Assembly (NCBI GenBank): GCA_021845835.1
Contig: JAJZVE010000325.1
Coordinates: 1-5,823, forward strand
Length of the DNA: 5,823 nucleotides
Direction of reading: 5' to 3'
From: Pseudomonadota bacterium
GTDB lineage: Bacteria > Pseudomonadota > Alphaproteobacteria > Acetobacterales > Acetobacteraceae
Within the stretch, counting starts at the first letter, position 1. Each line of letters begins with the position of its first letter. Under the pieces are notes generated by a model that was not told the origin of the DNA, did no database searches, and saw nothing but the letters and a program-made list of their open reading frames with translations. This document shows positions 1 through 4,974 of the stretch, in pieces. The position numbers and the translations under genes were made by a program.

Positions 1-1
1 T

Positions 2-748
2 GAACGCATCACCCTCGCCGAGGACGTGGACCGGGCGCGGCTGGAGGCGGAAACGGAACGGCTGCGCGCGGCGCTGCTCACCTCGATCTCGCACGACCTG
101 CGCACGCCGCTCGCCTCCATCCTGGGCGCCGCCGGCAGCCTGGAAAGCTATTTCGCGCAGCTCGACGAAGCGGGGCGGCGCGATTTGCTGCGCACCATCC
201 AGGAGGAAGCCGAGCGCATGTCGCGCTTCGTCGCCAACCTGCTCGACATGACGCGGCTGGAAGCGGGCGCGCTGACGCCGCAGCGCGAGCCGGCGGATCT
301 CGGCGAGGTGGTGGGCAGCGCACTGGCGCGGGCGGGCAAGGTCCTGGCGGCGCATCGCGTGGTCGTGGAACTGCCGCCGAACCTGCCGCTGCTGCCGCTC
401 GATGTGGTGCTGTTCGAGCAGGCGCTGTTCAACGTGCTCGACAACGCGGCAAAATACGCGCCCGCCGGCACACAGGTGACGCTGCGCGCCTGGGACGACG
501 CCGGACGCCGCGAGGTACGGCTGCAGGTGATCGACGAAGGGCCGGGGATCGCGCCGGAGGCGCTGCCGCACGTGTTCGACAAGTTCTACCGCGCCGCCGC
601 CGCCGATCGCCGCCGCGCCGGCACCGGCCTCGGCCTTGCCATCGCGCGCGGCTTCCTCGACGCGATGGGCGGGCGCATCGAGGCGGCCAATCGCAGCGAC
701 GCGGCCGGCGCCGTGTTCACCTTCGTGCTGCCGATGGGCCCGGCATGA
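2..748 (+). CDS. kdpD: Sensor histidine kinase KdpD, C-terminal part (5' end outside window)
   Basis: This is the transmitter half of the inner-membrane K+/osmotic-stress sensor kinase that phosphorylates KdpE to switch on the kdpFABC potassium pump. The reading frame is open from the first bases, so the gene begins upstream; the N-terminal KdpD/Usp sensor domains and the four membrane helices are not in view. Visible in order are the dimerisation/H-box SISHDLRTPL, with the phospho-accepting His codon at 92–94; the N-box NVLDNAAKYAP starting at 431; the G1 box DEGPGI at 533–550; the F-box VFDKFYR; and the G2 box GTGLGLA at 620–640. The lead-in ETERLRAALLTSISHDLRTPL is characteristic of KdpD rather than of other EnvZ- or PhoR-like kinases, and the adjacent KdpE supports this. 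The stop overlaps the kdpE start (ATGA), which implies translational coupling. All catalytic boxes look intact. The main residual doubt is whether the missing N-terminus is a full KdpD or a shortened variant. Confidence 0.93.
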   Translation, partial: ERITLAEDVDRARLEAETERLRAALLTSISHDLRTPLASILGAAGSLESYFAQLDEAGRRDLLRTIQEEAERMSRFVANLLDMTRLEAGALTPQREPADLGEVVGSALARAGKVLAAHRVVVELPPNLPLLPLDVVLFEQALFNVLDNAAKYAPAGTQVTLRAWDDAGRREVRLQVIDEGPGIAPEALPHVFDKFYRAAAADRRRAGTGLGLAIARGFLDAMGGRIEAANRSDAAGAVFTFVLPMGPA

Positions 749-1431
749 CCCTGGCGCCGCTGGTGCTGGTGGTCGATGACGAGCCGGCGATCCGCCGCCT
801 GCTGCGCACCAGCCTGCTGGCGCAGTCCTATCGCGTCATGGAAGCGGCCAGCGGCCAGGCGGCGCTGGAGGCGGTGGCGGCGGGCGGGATCGACACCGTG
901 GTGCTCGATCTCGGCCTGCCCGATCTCGACGGCATGGAGGCGATCCGGCGGCTGCGCGCGCTGTCGGCGGTGCCGCTCGTCGTGCTCACCGCGCGCGAGG
1001 ACGAGCGGTCGAAGGTGGCGGCGCTCGATCTCGGCGCCGACGACTACGTGACCAAGCCGTTCGGCATGGCGGAGCTGATGGCACGGCTGCGCACGGCACA
1101 GCGCCACCGGCTGCAGCAGCAAGGGGCGCCGCCGGTGTTCCGCAGCGGCGGGCTTGCGGTTGATCTGGTGCGCCGCATCGTCACGCGCGACGGCCAGCCG
1201 GTGCATCTGTCGCCGCGCGAATACGACATCCTCGCCCTGCTCGTGAAGCATGCCGGACGTGTGCTGACGCATCGGCAGATCCTCGGGGCGCTGTGGGGCG
1301 CGGGCGGTGACGTGCAGCAGTTGCGCGTGTATGTGCGGCAACTGCGCCAGAAGATCGAGGCCGAACCGGAACGCCCCCGCCACATCCTGACGGAAACCGG
1401 GGTCGGCTATCGGCTGGCGGTGGAAGAATGA
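745..1431 (+). CDS. kdpE: Two-component response regulator KdpE (OmpR/PhoB family)
   Basis: This is the cytoplasmic DNA-binding partner of KdpD; when phosphorylated it activates transcription of the high-affinity K+ transporter operon. The protein has 228 residues, the usual length for KdpE (about 225–230). The receiver domain spans roughly residues 5–118, with the acidic pair D11–D12, phospho-acceptor D55 in VLDLGLPDLDG, the conserved T82 and K104 in the YVTKPF motif. A winged-helix Trans_reg_C domain follows at about 130–226, with LSPREYDILALLVKHAGRVLTHRQIL and a recognition helix around LRVYVRQLRQKIE. It ends with TGVGYRLA, as is typical of the family. The ATG at 745 overlaps the kdpD stop, so no separate ribosome site is needed. 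No K+-pump genes lie in the window; kdpFABC would be expected upstream of the kdpD fragment. Confidence 0.94.
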   Translation: MTLAPLVLVVDDEPAIRRLLRTSLLAQSYRVMEAASGQAALEAVAAGGIDTVVLDLGLPDLDGMEAIRRLRALSAVPLVVLTAREDERSKVAALDLGADDYVTKPFGMAELMARLRTAQRHRLQQQGAPPVFRSGGLAVDLVRRIVTRDGQPVHLSPREYDILALLVKHAGRVLTHRQILGALWGAGGDVQQLRVYVRQLRQKIEAEPERPRHILTETGVGYRLAVEE

Positions 1432-1441
1432 ACGCGACGCG

Positions 1442-1900
1442 ATGACCCTTGAGACGCTGATCCCGCCCGAGCGCGTGTTCCACGACCTGCGCGCCGCCGA
1501 CAAGCCGCGGCTGCTGCAGGAACTCGCCCGCCGTGCCGGCGCCGCGCTCGGCGTGCCGGCGGGCGACATCGCCGCTGCGCTCGCCACGCGCGAGGCACTG
1601 GGATCGACCGGCGTGGGCGCCGGCATCGCGGTGCCGCACGCGCAATTGCCGCAGCTCGACGCCACCGCCGGATTCCTGGCGCGGCTGGAGCGGCCGGTGG
1701 ATTATGCTTCCGTCGATGGGCGCCCGGTCGATCTGCTGTTCCTGCTGATCGGCCCGCCGGCGGCACGCGCCGAGCATCTTGCCGCCCTCGCCGCCGCCAC
1801 CCGCCGCCTGCGCGACCCCGCCATCGCCGACGCGCTGCGCAGCGCGCCGGGCGCGGAGGCCCTGCGCGTCAGCTTCCTCGCGGTGCCCAATAATAAATAA
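1442..1900 (+). CDS. PTS EIIA domain protein, PtsN / EIIA-Ntr type, in the kdp operon
   Basis: This is a single-domain phosphotransfer protein of the PTS EIIA type 2 (fructose/nitrogen) family, 152 residues, which is close to the usual length of PtsN. The family active-site region is visible as GSTGVGAGIAVPHAQL, with the predicted phospho-His at residue 66; the core also has a VDLLFLLIGP strand and a helical region HLAALAAATRRLRDPA. No EIIB or EIIC domains are attached, which fits a regulatory rather than a sugar-transport role. The gene starts 10 nt after kdpE in the same direction and has only a weak GGAA-like ribosome site, so translation probably depends on coupling. Known biology: in E. 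coli unphosphorylated EIIA-Ntr binds KdpD and also the Trk potassium system. A Kdp-modulating role is therefore a reasonable inference. It is not called ptsN outright because the classical ptsN sits beside rpoN, and this copy may be a paralogue. Confidence 0.85.
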   Translation: MTLETLIPPERVFHDLRAADKPRLLQELARRAGAALGVPAGDIAAALATREALGSTGVGAGIAVPHAQLPQLDATAGFLARLERPVDYASVDGRPVDLLFLLIGPPAARAEHLAALAAATRRLRDPAIADALRSAPGAEALRVSFLAVPNNK

Positions 1901-1911
1901 GGCAGGTTGCT

Positions 1912-2358
1912 TTAATCTCGGGGGCGCGTGGCCGGTGCGAGCGACTTCACCAGTTCCAGCACGCGCTGACGCACCAGCCTGTCGGTGATGCGGGCGTAAG
2001 CATCGAGCAGTTCGCGCGCGTCGTCCGGCAGTCCGGGGGCGTCGCCGAAGGCATCCTGCCGGTCGGCGAAGCCGAAGGCGGGGCGAGAGGGGGCGGGAAA
2101 CGGGCCGTCGTCGTCGCGATAGAAGAACTCAAGCGGCACCTCCAGCGCGCGCGCCAGTTCCCACAGCCGCGAGGCGCCCATGCGGTTGACGCCGCGCTCG
2201 TATTTCTGGATCTGCTGGAAGGTCAGCCCGACGCTGTCGGCCAGCCGCTCCTGGGACATGCCGAGCTTGAGGCGGCGCTCGCGCAGCCGGGCGCCCACGT
2301 GCATGTCCACCGCGTCCGGCCGCGGGCGACCGCCACGGCTCTCCAGCTCATCGCTCAT
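1912..2358 (-). CDS. XRE/Cro-CI family transcriptional regulator, alphaproteobacterial lnt-linked type
   Basis: This is a small cytoplasmic DNA-binding protein of 148 residues from the ATG at 2358. A GTG in frame at 2370 would add four residues (MTGS). The ATG is preferred because AGG lies just upstream of it, but the evidence is thin. The HTH_3 domain covers about residues 20–80: VGARLRERRLKLGMSQERLA, then the second and recognition helices through GLTFQQIQKYERGVNR, then LARALEVPLEFFY. The C-terminal half (about 85–148) is Pro/Asp-rich and then helical (DDARELLDAYARITD), probably for dimerisation. The layout and the wording of the HTH resemble the PraR-like regulators of rhizobia, which repress biofilm and quorum-sensing genes; that functional parallel is only suggestive. 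The gene lies downstream of lnt on the same strand, a pairing common in alphaproteobacteria, and has its own likely promoter. Its targets cannot be read from the window. Confidence 0.85.
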   Translation of the reverse strand: MSDELESRGGRPRPDAVDMHVGARLRERRLKLGMSQERLADSVGLTFQQIQKYERGVNRMGASRLWELARALEVPLEFFYRDDDGPFPAPSRPAFGFADRQDAFGDAPGLPDDARELLDAYARITDRLVRQRVLELVKSLAPATRPRD

Positions 2359-2412
2359 GCTGCCTGTCACGGTCCCGCCGCGCGATCCCGCCCGGGCGCA
2401 TGCACCCAGCGG

Positions 2413-2449
2413 TTGCGAAATGGTTAATTCGATTGTCTTGGTTTGTCAA
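2413..2449 (-). promoter_or_regulatory. Predicted promoter of the XRE gene with a CtrA-like TTAACCAT box
   Basis: Read on the minus strand, a perfect -35 box TTGACA lies at 2449–2444. Seventeen nt further on is TAACCA (2426–2421), a poor -10 by sigma-70 standards. The octamer TTAACCAT (2427–2420) overlaps that -10 position and matches the short CtrA recognition sequence described in Caulobacter. Transcription would start near 2413, leaving a leader of roughly 40–55 nt before the XRE start codon. This stretch is visibly more AT-rich than the surrounding genes. A weak -10 overlapped by a regulator site would suit a regulated promoter, but no experiment or alignment backs this. Confidence 0.45.
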
Positions 2450-2459
2450 CGCATTCTGC

Positions 2460-2473
2460 GATTCAGGCGAATC
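2460..2473. repeat. 14-nt inverted repeat GATTC-N4-GAATC upstream of the XRE promoter
   Basis: Two perfect 5-nt arms, GATTC and GAATC, are separated by AGGC. The repeat lies between the lnt stop codon (2482) and the -35 box of the XRE gene (2444–2449). It has no T-run on either side and too short a stem for a convincing intrinsic terminator. Its placement about 10 nt upstream of the -35 box would suit an operator for the dimeric XRE protein or another regulator. A short palindrome like this can arise by chance. Confidence 0.3.
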
Positions 2474-2481
2474 ATCTCCGA

Positions 2482-4005
2482 TCAGGCAACGATGCCCGCT
2501 TTCCGAGACAATCCGCTCGCCGCCAGGCAGAGGCTCGCCAGCAGCCCCGGAATCAGCAGCCCGAAGCGCGCGAACGGCGTGGCCGGCAGATAGCCCGGCA
2601 GCGCCACTTCCAGCGTGCCGGTGCGGTCGAGGCCGAGCCGTGCCACCTCGCGCCCATAGGCATCGAACACCGCGGAGATGCCGGTGTTGGCGGCACGCAC
2701 CAGCGGCAGCCCCTCCTCCACCGCGCGCAGCCGCGCCGCTTCGAGGTGCTGGCGCGGGCCGCTGGAATTGCCGAACCAGGCATCGTTGGTGACGTTCACC
2801 AGCCAGTCCGGCCGGTCGGCCTCGTTCACCACCTGAGCGGGAAAAATCGCCTCGTAACAGATCAGCGCGCCGACCGGCGGCACGCCGGGCACGTGCAGCG
2901 TCTCCGGCCCCGGCCCCGGCACGAACCCGCCCTGCACCAGTTGCACCGCCACCGGCACCCAGGACGGCGAGAACTCGCCGAACGGCACCAGGTGCCATTT
3001 GTCGTAAACCTGTCGCGGCAGCTCGGTGCCGAGGACGGCGACCAGGCTGTTGGCGGGGCGGTCGCGCGCGTCCCACCGCACCGTCCCGGCCAGCACCGGC
3101 ACGCTGCCGGCGGTCTCGGCCAGCGCCGCGCGGGCACCGACATCGTTGGCCAGCGCGAACGGGCTGGCCGATTCCGGCCACACCACCACCGGCCTGTCGT
3201 GCGGGAAGGCAATGCCCGCGTGCGCCAGGCCGGAGCGGGTCAGCGCCAGGTAGTGGTCGAAGGTCTCCACCGCGCGGCGCATGTCGCTTTTGTGCGTCTG
3301 GGGGATGTTGCCCTGCGCGATCACGGCGACCACGCCGGGCGCGGGCGGCAGCGGCGCGGCGAGGCGCCACAGGCCGAACCCGGTCCAGGCCAGCAGGCCC
3401 ACCGCCCCCAGCGCGATCGCGCGCCGCCCCAGTGCCGGCGTGGCGGCGAGCAGCAGCGTGAGCAGCGTCAGCCCTGGCGTGCCGATCCAGGCGGCGGGCT
3501 GGATGAACACGTCGCCCGCCGCGCCGGGGATCGCCCAGTCGGCGCCCCACGGGTTCCAGGGGAAGCCGGTACCCACGAACTGCCGCGCCAGATCGGCCAG
3601 CACCCAGGCCCCGGCGAGCGCCAGCGCGCGCCGCCAGCCGGGACGCGCGAGCCACGCGAGGGCGGTCGCCGCGGCGATGAACGGCGCCAGCACCGCCGCC
3701 AGCGCCGGCACCGCCAGCGGCAGCAGCCACCAGTAGCGCGCCGCCTCGATCAGCACCGCGTCGGTGACCCAGTAGAGGCCGATCAAATGGTGCGCGAAAC
3801 CGAACCAGAAGCCGCGCCGCGCCGCCGCGGCCGCGCTCGGCGCGCCGTCCAGCAGCGCCAGCAGCCCCGGCACCGCGATCAGCAGCATCGGCAGGAAATA
3901 GAGCGGCGGCAGCGCCAGCGCGCTCAGCGCCCCAAGCAGGACGGCTGCCAGATCGGCACGCCGGCCGGCGAGTTCGGCGAGACGGGGGAGCGAGCGGAAT
4001 GACAC
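2482..4005 (-). CDS. lnt: Apolipoprotein N-acyltransferase
   Basis: This is the inner-membrane enzyme that performs the last step of lipoprotein maturation, moving an acyl chain from a phospholipid to the N-terminal Cys amine of diacylated lipoproteins. The protein has 507 residues, normal for Lnt. The N-terminal half (about 18–215) is a bundle of hydrophobic helices with family features such as GFWFGFAHHLIGLYWV and FPWNPWG. The periplasmic nitrilase-like domain (about 223–475) holds the Glu-Lys-Cys triad: E278 in VVVWPESASPF, K336 in VYDKWHLVPFGEFSP and C383 in GALICYEAIFP. NVTNDAWFG and RAANTGISAVFD follow, and a last membrane helix lies at about 480–497. The start is GTG at 4003–4005; an in-frame TAG four codons upstream rules out a longer form, and no clear ribosome site is seen. 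The XRE gene follows on the same strand. The corC gene often found upstream of lnt is absent here. Confidence 0.96.
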   Translation of the reverse strand: MSFRSLPRLAELAGRRADLAAVLLGALSALALPPLYFLPMLLIAVPGLLALLDGAPSAAAAARRGFWFGFAHHLIGLYWVTDAVLIEAARYWWLLPLAVPALAAVLAPFIAAATALAWLARPGWRRALALAGAWVLADLARQFVGTGFPWNPWGADWAIPGAAGDVFIQPAAWIGTPGLTLLTLLLAATPALGRRAIALGAVGLLAWTGFGLWRLAAPLPPAPGVVAVIAQGNIPQTHKSDMRRAVETFDHYLALTRSGLAHAGIAFPHDRPVVVWPESASPFALANDVGARAALAETAGSVPVLAGTVRWDARDRPANSLVAVLGTELPRQVYDKWHLVPFGEFSPSWVPVAVQLVQGGFVPGPGPETLHVPGVPPVGALICYEAIFPAQVVNEADRPDWLVNVTNDAWFGNSSGPRQHLEAARLRAVEEGLPLVRAANTGISAVFDAYGREVARLGLDRTGTLEVALPGYLPATPFARFGLLIPGLLASLCLAASGLSRKAGIVA

Positions 4006-4090
4006 GCGCGGCGGCTACACGTCCGCCGGATCATGTGCAAGCGACACCCGCATGAAGCTCTCGTCACGCGCCCGGCAGCCGCTCACGTAT
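4006..4090 (-). other. lnt leader region with a possible 12-codon upstream ORF
   Basis: This is the lnt side of a divergent intergenic gap. No convincing -35/-10 pair for lnt was found; the best candidate, TTGCAC with a TAGCCG-like -10, is poor. A 12-codon frame on the minus strand (ATG at 4053–4051, peptide MRVSLAHDPADV, stop TAG at 4017–4015) is preceded by a GAGAG run 4 nt from its ATG and ends 9 nt before the lnt GTG start, in the same phase. It could be a leader peptide coupling translation to lnt, or simply chance. Nothing else recognisable is present. Confidence 0.2.
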
Positions 4091-4119
4091 TTGACACATC
4101 CGTCAGGCACCGATATGAT
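4091..4119 (+). promoter_or_regulatory. Near-consensus sigma-70-type promoter of the PEP-CTERM gene
   Basis: The -35 hexamer TTGACA at 4091–4096 is perfect. The spacer is exactly 17 nt, and the -10 hexamer TATGAT at 4114–4119 matches consensus at five of six positions. Transcription should begin near 4126, giving a 5' leader of about 38 nt that is unusually AT-rich for this genome. Such a strong match in a GC-rich alphaproteobacterium suggests high or housekeeping-level expression of the downstream secreted protein unless a repressor acts. No clear operator palindrome was seen. Confidence 0.75.
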
Positions 4120-4151
4120 CTCGTGTTGTAATAGGAACAAAATTTCGTAAC

Positions 4152-4156
4152 GGAAA
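4152..4156 (+). promoter_or_regulatory. Ribosome binding site of the PEP-CTERM gene
   Basis: GGAAA lies seven nt upstream of the ATG at 4164. It is a usable though not perfect Shine-Dalgarno match. Together with the promoter 5' of it, it supports the chosen start codon. Confidence 0.5.
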
Positions 4157-4163
4157 CCCGGTC

Positions 4164-4961
4164 ATGCCGCCACGTGACGGTCGCCAGGACAGTATTGCCT
4201 TCCCCCGCCTGACGCTTTCGCTGACAATCGCCTGTGCCGCCGGCGCCCCCGCGTTCGCCTGGGCGGGACAGGTGCCGCCGGACGTTCCCTCCGGCCTCGC
4301 GCCCGGCGCTTCCTACCGGCTGGTGTTCGTGACGTCGGGCAGCACCGCGGCCAGCAGCAGCCAGGTCAGCACCTACAACACGCTGGCGACGACGGACGGC
4401 AATCCGCTCGACCCGTTCACGACCTGGTCGGCGATCGTCAGCACGCCGACGACGGACGCGATCAACAATATCGCCTGTTCGCCGTCGTGCGCCAACGTGC
4501 CGATCTATCTGGTCAACGGCACGGAGGTCGCGTCCTCCGCGACGACCTCCGCCGGCGGACTGTTCAGCGGCGCCCTTCTGCACGCGATCGACCTGACGCA
4601 GACCGGGGCGGCTGCGCCCGTGAATCCCACGTTCAACAACATCAAGGTATGGACCGGCTCGACGTCGGCCGGCACGGCCGCTTCCCTTACCAATGGAGGG
4701 CCGCTCGGCCCGACCGGCAGCTACGCGAGCGGCACTCAGCACTACCCGCGCACAGCGGCGGAGTACGGTCTCGGGTCGGCCGCGGGGGCGCCCTGGATCG
4801 CAGCGGGACAATTCGGAGATACGGGCAACTACCCGGTTTATGCCATCAGCGGCGCTCTCACCGCGCCGGCCGATGTGCCGGAGCCGGCAACGATCGCGCT
4901 GCTGGCAGCGGCCGCAGCCGGCCTGGGTGCGGTGCGGCGGCGACGGGTGCCACCCGCCTGA
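4164..4961 (+). CDS. Secreted PEP-CTERM sorting domain protein of unknown function
   Basis: The protein has 265 residues. A signal peptide is visible: a charged start (residues 1–15), a hydrophobic core TLSLTIACAAGAPAFAWA, and a likely cleavage after A34 (AWA/G). The mature region is rich in Ser, Thr, Ala and Gly, with predicted beta-type stretches such as YRLVFVTSGST (51–61), TTWSAIVST, VPIYLVNGTEVASS (112–125) and KVWTGSTSAGT. Two Cys at 105 and 109 (CSPSC) could pair. The C-terminus is a classic PEP-CTERM signal: VPEPAT (238–243), a hydrophobic helix (244–256) and RRRR (258–261). Family knowledge: such proteins are processed and sorted by exosortase to the cell surface or exopolysaccharide matrix. 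The central region resembles the unnamed core of other PEP-CTERM proteins that read YRLVFVTSG…TYN…PIYL-NG…VWTG, from memory only. It has its own strong promoter and precedes a ligase gene by 13 nt. No enzyme motif was found, and no exosortase is in the window. Confidence 0.88.
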   Translation: MPPRDGRQDSIAFPRLTLSLTIACAAGAPAFAWAGQVPPDVPSGLAPGASYRLVFVTSGSTAASSSQVSTYNTLATTDGNPLDPFTTWSAIVSTPTTDAINNIACSPSCANVPIYLVNGTEVASSATTSAGGLFSGALLHAIDLTQTGAAAPVNPTFNNIKVWTGSTSAGTAASLTNGGPLGPTGSYASGTQHYPRTAAEYGLGSAAGAPWIAAGQFGDTGNYPVYAISGALTAPADVPEPATIALLAAAAAGLGAVRRRRVPPA

Positions 4962-4974
4962 GCGCCGGCCCAGG

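Noticed and set aside
586..1665. Open frame of 359 codons on the minus strand under kdpDE
   Set aside because: It is antisense to well-recognised kdpD, kdpE and EIIA genes and has no recognisable motifs.
2348..3730. Open frame of 460 codons on the minus strand, overlapping lnt in another frame
   Set aside because: The product is almost all Ala, Gly and Arg with no domain. It is a shadow of lnt caused by G/C at third codon positions.
2443..4002. Open frame of 519 codons on the plus strand across lnt
   Set aside because: It lies antisense to a gene with a complete catalytic triad. Its product is Arg/Gln/His-rich low complexity, as expected for the opposite strand of GC-rich coding DNA.
4387..4458. 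12-nt direct repeat CGACGACGGACG at 4387 and 4447
   Set aside because: Both copies are in the same codon phase and encode Thr-Thr-Asp with favoured codons. It is best explained by codon bias in a Ser/Thr-rich protein, not by a mobile or regulatory repeat.
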